Shown here: positions 1 through 10,622 of the stretch, piece by piece | Position numbering within the stretch: the stretch's first letter is position 1 | Layout of the letters: each line of letters opens with the position of its first letter | DNA from: Cydia pomonella | Lineage: Eukaryota > Arthropoda > Insecta > Lepidoptera > Tortricidae | Direction: 5' to 3' | Length of the DNA: 64,000 nt | Assembly (NCBI RefSeq): GCF_033807575.1 | Contig: NC_084716.1 | Location: forward strand, 8,556,001 to 8,620,000 | Made by a program: the position numbers and the translations under genes | The notes under the pieces: generated by a model | Told to the model about the DNA's origin: nothing | The model's database searches: none | Seen by the model: only the letters and a program-made list of their open reading frames with translations

Positions 1-256
1 GCTGAGATAGCTACATTTTTTTTTAAATTATTCAGGTTTTACAGTAGAAAAAAATGTACACAATAGTGATATAATCACGCTTTTTAATCTCGTACATTAC
101 TTAGCTTCATAGCCGAAACACGGTACCTACTTGAAAAGCTCTCTCATATAAATACTAATCAGGAATTCTAATTTCGAGGCCGCTTGACCTTATCGGGTTT
201 AGGGCAAGTGGGTAACTTATTCTTTCGTCTTACATTACATTAACATAAGATTGGAC

Positions 257-788
257 TAGTGTTGGTTATGACTCGAGTCTTTTGACTCCTCTGCTTTAAG
301 AGTCGAGTGTTTTTAGACTCATAATCAGAATTGAATTGAAACTCGAGCTCTTTTCATCTTTCTAGTGACCCGAGTCTTTTTTAGACAACTCTCATATTTA
401 CAATTCAAAATGCGTTGTCTTCATGTAAACTTCGTGGGTTAGGTTACGTACAGCATACAATAACGCTTATTTTTTTTACTACTACTAGCACCTAGATAAA
501 ACCTACAAAATTGTTGACGGAGTCTTTATTTGGAGGCTCGATTCCTTTTCTGTTGCGCTTAAAAAATACTCGATTCGGGGTTTAAACGACTTAGAAGGCC
601 TACCGCGAACCACGTTCGACGTGTTGCCTCTCTGTCGCACTTGTAAATTCGTGCGTAAGTGTGATAGGGAGGCAACACGTCGAACGTGGTTCGCGGTAAG
701 CCCTTTGAGGTTTTTTAGCGCTGTTTCGTAAAAACGAGTTGAGTTCTTCAAATTTAGACTCAAAAGACTCGAGTTGCTACCAACACTG
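257..788. mobile_element. hAT-like non-autonomous element (MITE) with 8-bp target duplication
   Basis: The left end reads TAGTGTTGG and the right end reads CCAACACTG, so the ends are inverted. The matching continues inward as a degenerate repeat rich in ACTCGAGTCTTTTGA. The flanks carry an identical 8-bp duplication, GATTGGAC, at 249-256 and 789-796. An 8-bp duplication with YAGNG-type ends is typical of the hAT superfamily. No transposase frame is present, so it is non-autonomous. A second, palindromic element sits inside it at 597-702. A diverged relative lies at 24280-24990. Confidence 0.8.
597..702. repeat. palindromic MITE nested in the hAT-like element
   Basis: Arms 597-630 and 669-702 are inverted copies with one mismatch, around a loop of about 38 bp. 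The outer ends read GGCCTACCGCGAAC and GTTCGCGGTAAGCC. A more diverged relative with the same ends is at 23701-23823. No clear target duplication could be defined. The transcript would fold into a long hairpin. Confidence 0.75.
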
Positions 789-1090
789 GATTGGACATTG
801 CTGACTGGCTGACTAGGCAAAATGTTTGAATCTGGAGTGTTAGACGCTTAAGCAGGGAAGAATAGCTTTGCGATCCTAACGAAATAAAGGTACTTTTTCT
901 AGGAAATTCCATTTCGAGAGAAAACAAATACAAATTGTTTATTTGACAAATATAAGTTTAAACAGTGTTACATGTTATACTGACCTCCACACTAGGCATA
1001 GCCTGTCTCGTAGAGGAAACGTATTCCACTAACTAAATCGTAACAAATCACTTTGATTTTAATTTCATCGCTTCAGCTTTTTGAATTTCT

Positions 1091-1315
1091 GACGGCCGGT
1101 CTGGCCTAGTGGGTAGTGACTCTGCCTATGAAGCCGATGTTTCCGGGTTAAAATCCTGGTAAGGGCATTTGTAACGGATATTTGTTCCTGAGTCATGGGT
1201 GTTTTCTATGTATTTAAGTATTTATAAATATTTATATATTATATATATCGTTGTCTAAGTACCCTCAACACAAGCCTTATTGAGCTTACTGTGGGACTTA
1301 TTTTTTTATTATTAG
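1091..1315 (+). mobile_element. tRNA-derived SINE, family S2
   Basis: The head contains an RNA polymerase III A box (TGGCCTAGTGGG) and a B box with one change (GGTTAAAATCC). It is followed by the family body (GGTAAGGGCATT, TGTTCCTGAGTCATGGGTG, ATCGTTGTCTAAGTACCC, GCTTACTGTGGGACTTA). Other copies are near 6635, 22125, 28868, 33380, 42610, 55040 and 59700. It has no coding capacity. Confidence 0.8.
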
Positions 1316-1718
1316 ACTTTATTTATGTATGCTAGGTTTATAGGTTTCGCTATTATAATTTTTTTTTGTTTTTGCAAATTTTGAAAAAAAAAAGGAAAAC
1401 CTATATTTCTAGTTTTTCATTTTGACAATAACATACTAAAAAAATATGGAGAATGGTAAATATTTAGAAGTAGAAAAACGTTTTCTCTTTTTGTATGGAC
1501 GTTGGTATAATTCCCTCTTAAGAAATTTGTCTTAACAGAATCTTAGTCTGCTTATTATGGGTTAGTTAAGTTCATGTTCTTCTAGAAAACGGTCAAAGAG
1601 AAAGATAGTTCAATCCGGAAACCCGCATTGCTTTTTAGTATGCTGTCTCAAAGGCACAGCTCACCCCAGGACCCCAACTACTAAACGGAGCATATATGAT
1701 CATTTCTATTTTAAGCTG
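1316..1718. other. unassigned stretch with a repeat piece
   Basis: No gene is seen. The segment 1445-1497 (TAAATATTTAGAAGTAGAAA, then a CGTTTTCTC tract) is repeated inverted at 46468-46520, so part of this stretch is dispersed repeat. Confidence 0.4.
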
Positions 1719-1720
1719 TA

Positions 1721-1944
1721 CAGTCAGCATCAAAAGTAGCGGATCAAATAACGTTTCATAAGTAAGTATCTACCATTCTGTAACAGCTTAACAAAAAGTG
1801 ATGCCTTTAATATAGGATAACTAAGACTGTAAAAGGTGTACTTTTGAGCGCGAATTTTAGAAATTAATCTACATTTGGAAAAGTTATCCGGAATATCAAA
1901 TACTTTTGGCGGGTTGTTTCATCCGCTACTTTTGATGCTGACTG
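1721..1944. mobile_element. Tc1/mariner-like MITE with TA duplication
   Basis: A perfect 24-bp terminal inverted repeat starts CAGTCAGCATCAAAAGT at 1721-1744 and ends at 1921-1944. TA dinucleotides flank both ends (1719-1720 and 1945-1946), as expected for Tc1/mariner target duplication. The element is 224 bp and has no transposase. Related ends (CAGTCAGC or CAGTCGCC) occur at 18582, 35804 and 44790. Confidence 0.85.
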
Positions 1945-2095
1945 TACCCCTAACATACATTTTTTATTTGGAATTTTATATCATTTTCCACTCAAAATCA
2001 AAATGGGGACATTATTTTTCTCAGTGAAAATAGAAAAAGCGCGTGATTCCCAGTAGAAATATTATGAAAAAATCCCAATTCTAACACAACTTTCG

Positions 2096-2415
2096 GACCC
2101 GGGTACGTCCTTAAACTACGGTCAAGAGAGAGGTATGGGCATTGTGAATGTCATCTCGCTTTGTGTGGGAGGGCACAGCACAGCGGATGTCATTCCAGAT
2201 CTAGAGCAGAGCCCAACTGGGGAAGTACCTCCACCTTACAGAAAACCGCAGCCAAATAACACTAGACCCTACTCATAGTGTTGTGTTCCTGCCGGTGAGT
2301 AAGGTTGCCAGAGCTCAACGATGGGGGTTAGCGTCGGCAACGCGTATGTGCGCTACGGAGCCTGGTTACATCAGGCGGGCCGTATGCTTGATGCCACCAA
2401 CGTTGTATAAAAAAA
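2096..2415 (-). repeat. dispersed repeat family A, long copy
   Basis: It matches, as reverse complement, the + strand copy at 61592-61945, with shared runs such as ACGTCCTTAAACTACG, GGGCATTGTGAATGTCATC and CAGGCGGGCCGTATGC. Shorter copies are near 26885, 44815 and 46592. Short frames inside it are not coding. Confidence 0.75.
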
Positions 2416-2858
2416 ATTGTGACTGTCGCGATTTTTTTTTTAAATCTTTATTAAATAAAAGGGTTTTATCATGTTTGATGATGTCACCCCCATTGTTACA
2501 AATCAAAATCACAATTTTACCGTCGCTTAATTCCTAAATTATTGACAAGTTAAGTACAAATCTTTAGCTGTTTTAGACATACACTGCTGCATAGCTGTTT
2601 TAATTGTAGATCGTGTCATTCACGAAGACGCATGCCTTGATTCGTATTATCATGTTATTACAGGTTAGATTTGACAAATCTGTACGTCATCTTGGATGAC
2701 ACGAACTAATAAACAGGTCTGATTGTGGTCCAAAATAGATTAAATTTAAATAATAAAATTAATGTGCAACAATTTTATTATTAGGTAAGGCAAGGAGGGG
2801 TAAAACTATCACGGGGGCAAGACAAACACTTGTATGGTATCCTCATACTGTTTGTGTA
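2416..2858. other. no recognised feature
   Basis: AT-rich sequence with poly-T and poly-A runs. No coding signature, tRNA or inverted-repeat element was recognised. Confidence 0.4.
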
Positions 2859-2860
2859 TA

Positions 2861-3322
2861 CAGGGTGATTCATGAGACGTGAGCAGGACTAAGCCTACAC
2901 AATCAGTAAATGTTAATGAATCGTTCACCATCATATTTAAGTAAAACAATCACGCTTTTTATCTGTTATTTAACTTTTTGTTAAGGTCAAATTTGATTAT
3001 CTACAATTATGGACACCCTACAACACTTAATTAACAAAGATAAAACCTCTTTAACCGTTATGACAGCACTTTGATTATGAAGAAAATAAAATGTCACACG
3101 ATACGATTTTATAAAAGTAACCACACTCCGATGAAATTCAATTTGTCACTTATTATGCATAAAACAAAGAGGGTGATCATAAATATCGTAAATAAAATAA
3201 AACTTTTTTTTAACAGTAAAAATTAAATTAACGTTAATCTCACAAATACTGGTACGAAACAGTTGCTGATAATTTACTGAATATGCAGGCTTGATCCTGC
3301 TCACGTCTCCTGAATCATCCGA
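2861..3322. mobile_element. mariner-like MITE
   Basis: The left end CAGGGTGATTCATGAGACG is inverted at the right end (CGTCTCCTGAATCATCC). Both are followed inward by GTGAGCAGGA or its complement. TA dinucleotides border both ends (2859-2860, 3323-3324). A diverged relative is at 59918-60150. No transposase frame is present. Confidence 0.7.
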
Positions 3323-3324
3323 TA

Positions 3325-5626
3325 TAGATTCCGACTATGGAATGAACTTCCATATTAAAGTTTTTACTGGGATAAAATAGTTACTTCAAATAAAGGAGTG
3401 CACACATTTTTTTGACACCCCAGGCCGGCCGGCAGTATGCTTGTTTGCCATCGACGCGGTATAAAAGAACGATAAAAAACTACAAGTTACGTGGGTTTTA
3501 CGTGAGCTATTGTGGTTCTGGGTGTCAAATTGCCAAATTGATTGCTTTTCAATTGATTGCTGCAATTTATTTGAAATTTAGTTTCGCTATCATGAAACTT
3601 GAAGACTGAATACGATCATCTTTTGTGTGGTCGATTTGTCTGGTAAATCGAATTAAGATTTAGAAACAAGTTATGAATAGAATCTGTTACCTAAATGGCA
3701 CTCAAAATGATTTAGGTATTATTTACTTTTAAAAAGGACTACTACTTTATGTAGTTTAGGTATTGTTTACTTTTTTTTTTACTTAAATGTAATAGTTTGA
3801 TGGTTTCTTACTCAATCGACAGATACATTTGACATTAACTGATAGATTAACAGAAAGGATATTTTATAGCGAAATCATCGCCCAAAGGTAAATAAAATGA
3901 ATGGGATTGGTCAAAAGTGTAAAAGGTGTAATATTTCTTTTTCATTGTATTTGTGAAGGTTAAAATGTTATAAAAAACCGACAAGTACATAAGTTACTAA
4001 AAATGCCAGAAATGTAAGTCAATACCCGAGGTTTATGAAGAACACCTGTAGGGCTAACATGGTCGGCTCTTTATCATTTGTAACCATGCTTGTCACATTC
4101 TAACAAGTATGTAAGTGCGAAAGTGACGGGCATAGCGACAAGTGATAAAAATGGATCCATGCTGCCACCGCTGAATTGTCTTTACCGATTAATCAATTGC
4201 GTTTTATTTTTCATCGATTCGGCTCCTACAAATAAAGATACGCTCATACTGTATTTAAATATATACGGTGTAACACGAGACACCCGAAAGATATTAACAG
4301 TGTGTTCCTGATCACAGTTAAAGACTAAAATGTCACATAAACTTTTCTGGAATTCGCTTACTTTCAGAGTTGACGCCAATTAAAAAAAAAACATCTTATT
4401 GTTACTCAGTGCAAAACGCTTTTTTGATGGCGCTGATGCCATTATGGGGCGTAGTTTAAATATTTTTACTGTTAGATATCAACAAATGACAAGTAACACT
4501 TTGCAAAACTACACGAAATTTACACGAGGTAGGTACACATAACATTTTATCCTTATTGTCGCCTGATAAATGAGTAAGTAGTTAAAATCTTTCCGGTTCC
4601 TCGAGTTACATCGTGTATATGAACCGACAACCATATGTCCCTTGATGTGTCTATAGTATCAAATAGTATTGACCAAGGCACATTAGCCTAAAACTTGTCG
4701 AAGATCTATAATAAGTAAGTGGAACATCTTCAACGCCTAGTAGATCTACGGCGCGGGTTTAAATTCGGCAATGAAAGCCAGCCTGCAGCCGATAAGATAC
4801 AATCCCATCCACCACCGATTAATGCTTAAAGCATAAGGCAGGCTAACAAATTTGATATCTAAATCTAGCGGAACAAAGGTTAAATCAAACAGCTGTTTAC
4901 CAAGTAATGGAGGGTAGGTTGTATACGTTATTTGATTTTCATTGAAGTCTGCTAGTCTACTTTGAACTTTAAACAATGAATAGTCTAAGTATGTTTTTGT
5001 GTGTCACCAAGGAAGCTTTCGATAATATCAAGCTGACAGTCCCTGTAGTAGGTCAGATTTGATCGCTGTTTATTAGCATAAAGTGTTACAACCCTTGAGC
5101 CTCAGTCAACCTAGAGTAGAATTTTTCCGAGAATAATCCATCATAGTTTTGACGTATAATCTTGGAAAATTCTTGAAAGAGTTTAAGTACCATTCCGAGA
5201 AGAACTTTAAGCCATTCTATCGATAAAATAAATACCGCTGCAGTAATATTCTAAGCTTTTTTTGTGGAGAGTTATTGCGTTATGTAATTTTTGAGGGATG
5301 CAAGGACGGATTTATAAATAAAAAATACATATTAAACATACATTTTATGTGATTACTCAAATATTCAGGAAAAATGTTATCCTCTTAATTATCGAAATAG
5401 TATCCAAAAATCTAAATATAAGAGTTATATAGTACCGAATATTTTGTCGATCTACTTTATCTTTAAAAACTAACTACTAATGAAATAGACAATTGAAAAA
5501 GCTAACAACTAAATAATTGTTATTACCAATTAAGTAGGAGGCATAAAAATAAATACTTTATAAGAGTTTTCATTTAAAAGTGCTTTTCTTTCGGGATTTT
5601 TCACAAAGAATCTTTGTAATACAATA
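3325..5626. other. long non-coding stretch
   Basis: No gene is supported. Short open frames at 4090-4311 (+), 4182-4379 (-) and 4746-4976 (-) lack conserved domains and paired splice sites, and overlap on opposite strands. This interval lies downstream of the minus-strand exon at 8832-10552, so small 3' exons of that gene could be hidden here. I could not identify any. Confidence 0.4.
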
Positions 5627-5870
5627 GTAGTTTATGTGACTGCTACATAATAAAAGGCATTAAAATACACGAGTGTGGGTTTAAAAACGAACGAAGTGAG
5701 TTTCTTAATAGGATCACACGAGTGTTTTAATGCCTAATTATGTACATACACTATTTTATCTACACACATATTATTAACTTTCTATGATATATTCACTAAC
5801 CCAAATTACAGGGCATCGTTGCTCTCTTGGCGGAACTCGCGGATATGTGGTGGCGTCACCGAAATATTTA
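5627..5870 (+). repeat. dispersed repeat family D, copy 1
   Basis: It is highly similar to 45430-45695. Shared runs include TAGTTTATGTGACTGCTAC, ATTAAAATACACGAGTG, TTTAATGCCTAATTATG and CTCTTGGCGGAACTCGC. The centre (AAAACGAACGAAGTGAGTTT) is quasi-palindromic. Probably a non-autonomous transposon; the superfamily is unknown. Confidence 0.7.
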
Positions 5871-6634
5871 TATCTCTTATTTTACACGAAACTTTTGCTA
5901 TAGTTACTTTAAAAACAACAAAATATATTCATATTATACTTAAAACTAATTAAAAGTTAAACTGTACGTCAAATGGCGGCAAGTGCAAACTTTTTTCACG
6001 CATGTCACGCATTCGTAGTTTTTTTTTTAAATTCAGAGACAAACTAGAGTCGGGGGCCTATTTCCGTATCATTCGATACAAACGAACATGCCAGATATGT
6101 CACAATTGTATGCGATTGACATTTCATGTCGAACAAAAACGCATCTCGACTGATATTAGAATAGAGGTCAAATGGAATTGCTTTTTTTCAGAGATGTTCC
6201 AAATTTGAAGTCATAACCAAATCGATTTGATGTAGTTATGAAGCAATTACAACATCATCACAGATAAGAAATTTCGTTGTAACAAAACAGTTTATCGTAA
6301 TGTTGGCCATTATTTACGGATTTTGAAGGCATCATAGAGGGTTTATGATATGTGTGTAGATAAAGGATGTTTAAAAGTAGTCTAATTTATAAGACATGCA
6401 GTCATAAAGGCTTATTGGGCCCTTTTAAGGATCGGATATATATATGTGGGGGCTTAATTTACATTTCTCTTAATGGCCTTGGTTGGGTTGTTGGAAACAT
6501 TTTCCAAAGCAAACTTTGATTTCATCTCTGATACTAAAATAACATGATAACATGTTTATTTTGTGTTTCACAAATAATATAATCTACAAGTATACTACAA
6601 TTTTCATGTATTAAATAAAATAAATAGATACATG
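5871..6634. other. no recognised feature
   Basis: Unassigned AT-rich sequence. The 68-codon frame at 6002-6208 has no features to support it as a gene. Confidence 0.35.
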
Positions 6635-6862
6635 TTATAGGACATTTTTGCACATATTGACTAAGTCTCACAGTAAGCTCAATAAGGCTTGTGTTGAGGA
6701 TACGTAGACAACGATATATTTGATATATGAATACATAGGAAACACCCAAGACTCAGGAACAAATATCCGTGCTTATTGCACAAATAAATGCCCTTACCAG
6801 GATTTGACCCCGGGGCTATCGGCTTCATAGGCAAGGTTACTCCCACTAAGCTAGACAGGTCG
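6635..6862 (-). mobile_element. tRNA-derived SINE, family S2
   Basis: Reverse-strand copy of the element at 1091: tail complement (CAGTAAGCTCAATAAGGCTTG), body, B box complement (GGATTTGACCC, one change) and A-box region (CCACTAAGCTAGACAGGTCG). It is more diverged than the 1091 copy. Confidence 0.75.
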
Positions 6863-8825
6863 TTTGAATAAATTAAAAGACAAAGGAATTTCGATTACCC
6901 TGTGCAACCCATTTTATCTGGTTTTGTGCTGAAAATTAGGTACAGTTCGCTTGAGTAGATCAGGAAAAAAGTGTAATTTAGGAAATCCCACCTATGATAA
7001 TTTTATGTGTTCTAATGTTATTTATTTAAGACGTTCTGTTACTCATCTGGTTTGGGTCAAATTATATAGGTATATAGTTTGCAACCCACATTTCATTTCA
7101 TTTTTTTTTGTGTTAAGAATGAATAAATGATATAGTAAAAGAAACTTTATGTTTAATAAGACTCATATTACTAAAACCCGGAAATGTTTCGAAAGTTTTA
7201 TTCACAATATAAGTTGAATAGTAAGTAGGTAAAAGAAAAGTAAAAGTAAAAGATGGTCGCGTTATCATCCAAGAGATCGGGACTCAGACCCTCAATTGAA
7301 CTTCAGGCGTCCTATCCGAAAATAAAGTGCTAGGGTATATACCTACGTTTTTTTTGCAAGATTTGCATCCTACGCAAGTTTTTGGAGGTCGGATTCTATT
7401 TCATAACAATATAACATCAATCTCAGTGTCTAGGTAACTGTCAAACTAGGGGTTAATTCAAAGTTATCTTTTGACATCAAAATGATATTTAAATCATGTT
7501 ATTTTGTTCTCATTCGCCAGTGCGTTTTATTTTTCTATAATATAATAAATGTACACCAATTCGGCCTTCAGTATTTGTAAAGATCAAAATGTAATAAGAT
7601 TGATATCATCTTGTTATTATTAAATAAAAAATGAACATGCCTGCTCGAATATGATGTAAGAGACTACTTCCCAATGTGTATGTTTGTACTTCAATACTTT
7701 TAATTAATATCATCATCTTGGGATCACTAATTAAGCTTTAATTTCTTTAATATAATGTAATGTTTTATTTTTAATTTTAAGCTATGTTCAACACAATATT
7801 TTATTGTTATGAATGAATAAATAAAAATAAATAAATAAATAAATAAAACTTATGTGCTTTATTGTACAGTCGTTTTTTTTTTGTTTTAGCAATCAACATT
7901 TTGGTTTTAATTGGATTGTAGAATTTTCATTCTGATAATTATCTCCCTATTCCATAAATATCAATACCTTGACCTAACAAATTGAAGGTATTCTCAAGAA
8001 ATAATACTGAAGTTTATACTTAGTCGTGTTTTTTGAATGCAAATGTATTTTCCTCGTACTCGAAATGAAAAGTAGAGTGTTTAACTCGGGTGTAAAGCAC
8101 AATTTCAGTCTCGGATCTGGCCAAACTACCTCTACAAAAATGGGTACCTTTCATCTCTTGGTTAACAATCTACTATTACAAACCAACGTTCCAAAAATAT
8201 AAATGTGAACAACCTTATTGTCACAGAGGCGTGTGGAATGTGTCTGATATTTTGGGAAAGTTGCCTTGTAAAGATGTTTGTAAACTCGCACATAGTAAAA
8301 AGAAACAGGCGAAACACGTCTATAGGATTAATAAAATACTAACTCCTCAACGGCCGATACGGCCACGGCGATTGCTATCAACTCCGTTGCTACGAAGGCG
8401 TGCATCCCTTTTTTATTTTATGGGATCTCACACAGTTCACTTTACAAACTCATTTTAAACGCAGTAATAATGTACTGTGTTTTAGCGTATAAGCAGCGTA
8501 TTTATTATTCAAAATTATCCTACTATCCTTTTTTTTAGTATTACGAATTTTATTTGCTTAAAATCTCAATCAAAACTCACAACATGAATAATAAACTAAA
8601 AAATAGTTTCGTCATATATTTTGTTTTAACAAACATATCGTCTACGCGATGCCTCAATTAGTGGCCTAGCAATAAGATGGTGATTCGTCAGTGATCAAAT
8701 AGCTTGTCCGACCTTGCTTATTAACATCTCAATAAAGAAAATAATATATATTATTTGACATTCTTACACAGATTGACTAAGTCAAGTTTATGTAAAATAA
8801 CACCAACTCAGTAAATAGATTAGAC
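6863..8825. other. non-coding stretch downstream of the secreted-protein exon
   Basis: No convincing exon was found. It contains an AAAT-type microsatellite at about 7815-7848. A repeat piece at 8050-8130 (CGAAATGAAAAGTAGAGTG, TTTAACTCGGGTG) recurs at 57730-57780. Because the exon at 8832-10552 ends in a donor site, the first part of its intron lies here. Confidence 0.45.
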
Positions 8826-8832
8826 ACTAACC
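8826..8832 (-). other. splice donor of the secreted-protein exon
   Basis: On the minus strand the exon reads GAAAAAG followed by GTTAGT, a good match to the eukaryotic donor consensus (AAG then GTRAGT). The first in-frame stop (TAG, 8829-8827) lies inside the donor, so the apparent protein end is probably the exon boundary. The exon ends after the first base of a codon (phase 1). Confidence 0.65.
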
Positions 8833-10552
8833 TTTTTCAACATGGTAATCCTTTGGTCCTTCCTCCTTCTTATGGTCGCTAGACGCTGGCACTGCATCAG
8901 TCACAGTTTCACTATTGCTCGCCTGTGCTTCTCCTGAAGGTCCGGTTAAAGCGTCTACTGCAGTCGGTTCTTCATAATGTGGAGTGGTAACTCGGACGAT
9001 GTTCAAGTTCTTTATGCTGTTTCCTTTATCTTCAGCAGACGTGTCATCTTTCCACAGACCCACTGTAGTCGTTGGGTAATCATACCCAACAGCTGTAGTC
9101 TTAAAGTCATCATTAGCAAGAGAAGTAATATCAGGGTATGTAATCGGTTGTGTAGTTTGTTTAGTTAGTTTGTCTTCCACTGTTTCAGCTACGAACGAAT
9201 CGGAAGCTTCGGTTGTAGTTCTGATTTTCGGTTTCTTCAGTTTTCGTTTAGGGAAATAAAGTATCGGTTCTACTTTTTCTGTTGTGGTCGCTGGTGCTAT
9301 GTGATTTTCGGCGCTGTTGTATTTAGAAGAGAAACGCCGTGGTGTGTTTGGGTTTGCTTTGGGTGGAATTATCTCATCTTCATTATCATCAATCGTGTAA
9401 AGGTCCGGATTTCTGAACAACGAATATTTAGCTCGCTCGGTATCTTTTGGTTTATACGTCGTGGTCGTCGGCGTCGTTTGTCTTGGTTTTTCCGTAATTT
9501 GTTCAAAAACTGCATCTTCACCGGAAGTGGATTTTTTTTTCGACATTTATACTATATTTATCCTTCCAAGACATATCTTCGTACTCGTCATAGTTTGGAG
9601 GAGTAGTAGGTTTAGCACGATATCGTTTATTATTCCGATATTTCTTTTTCTGTACACTTCTATGGCGTAATTCGTTGTCATAATCGTCATGTTTATTTTT
9701 TTGTGAAATAGCTCTTTGTTCTTGCTCATGCCTGAGTTTCAACTGATCGACACTGTCTAGAATGATTCTCTTCTTTTCTTCATTCTCTTTTTGTTCTTCT
9801 GGTGATAGTTTTTGAGGCTCCTCTTCCGATTGTTGCTGATTTTTATTTGCAACTTCCGAATCATCTTCGTCGTCGTTAAACTCTTGTATATTAGGCCTAG
9901 GTGTTAGTGCAATACTTAAGTCTGGTTCAGGTGTCGTCGTAGGATTATCTTCCACGTATCCTTTAATGTTTTCTCTTTTTTCCGGTACTTCATATTCATC
10001 TTGATTTACATATTCCTGATTAACTATGGACTTATTGATATCATCTGCTAAACTAGGAGATGGTTTCGTGATAATATTGATTAATCCTTCAATATCAGAA
10101 TTACTGCTATGTTGTTGTTGTTGTTCTTGTTGTTGCTGTTCTTGTTGCTGTTGTTCTGGTTGTTGTTGTTCTTGTTGTTGTGGTTGGGAAAGTGTTTCGC
10201 TTTCATTATGCACTGGCCTATTTAAGTCCGCCCAGTCCTTCTTATCATAATAATCGTCATTATCAGATTCACCTTGTCCGGTATAATCTCCTGAATCATC
10301 ATCGGCTACGGCTTTTATTAAGAAATTCATTGGTAATGCGAGTCGTTTTTTCACTTTAGCTTTAGGTTTAGTAACGTCAACGAATTCACCGAGTTCATCA
10401 CCATGTTTGTTTTTGAACGGTACCCAGTCGGGGTAGAATTCCAGGATTTCGCGTTTGGATACATTATTGGTGCTGTTGTTTTCTGTTTGTGTGTTGTTAC
10501 TGCCGACGGCGGCGGTGGCAATAGCGGCACAGAGAAATATGGCGCGTATCAT
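8832..10552 (-). CDS. first coding exon of an uncharacterised secreted, Gln/Thr/acid-rich protein (frame interrupted at an A9 tract)
   Basis: The start codon at 10552 opens a typical signal peptide: a basic residue, then a hydrophobic alanine-rich core, with likely cleavage near residue 17-18. Four N-glycosylation sequons follow (residues 19, 25, 26, 30). Next come a dibasic KR (33-34), an aromatic FYPDW patch (39-43), a KVKKR site (66-70) that could be cut by a furin-like protease, and an acidic DDDSGDY segment (84-90). A Gln/Glu repeat covers about 123-147. The remainder is charged, disordered and Thr/Pro-rich (for example TTTPEPD), suggesting O-glycosylation. The frame breaks near residue 339 at nine A bases (9540-9532); the second part continues in the next frame to 8832 with the same composition, giving about 570 codons. 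The exon ends in a splice donor, so the protein is incomplete. I do not recognise the family; an extracellular matrix or mucin-like role is inference only. Confidence 0.75.
9532..9540 (-). other. A9 homopolymer at the frame break
   Basis: On the coding strand the sequence is GTCG, nine A, then TCC. The upstream frame runs into a stop 15 bases after the tract, while the downstream frame stays open for more than 230 codons. Removing one A, or a net +1 shift, joins the two. A base-calling error, a real null allele, or slippage by polymerase or ribosome are all possible. Confidence 0.8.
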
Positions 10553-10558
10553 GGTAAC

Positions 10559-10622
10559 CGACCACTGGCACAGCTCGCGACGTACTAACTTAGCGGAGCC
10601 AAGATGACGACTATTATTTATA
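10559..10622 (-). promoter_or_regulatory. core promoter of the secreted-protein gene (TATA, initiator, DPE-like)
   Basis: On the minus strand a TATAAATA box begins at 10622. An initiator-like TAAGTT (one change from arthropod TCAGTT) puts the start near 10590, 32 bases downstream of the first T of the box. A GGTCG, matching the DPE consensus RGWYV, starts exactly at +28 (10563-10559). The 5' leader would be about 38 nt and the first ATG in it is the chosen start. The combined spacing is convincing even though each motif alone is weak. Confidence 0.55.

Noticed and set aside
503..820. 105-codon minus-strand frame
   Set aside because: It is a chance reading through the hAT-like element and its nested palindrome.
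4746..4976. Minus-strand 76-codon frame as a possible downstream exon of the secreted-protein gene
   Set aside because: No phase-compatible acceptor recognised and the composition (hydrophobic, aromatic) is unlike the upstream exon.
10026..10250. Cysteine-rich 74-codon + frame
   Set aside because: Antisense of the Gln/Glu repeat of the secreted protein; CCTGC-type repeats give an artefactual Cys run.
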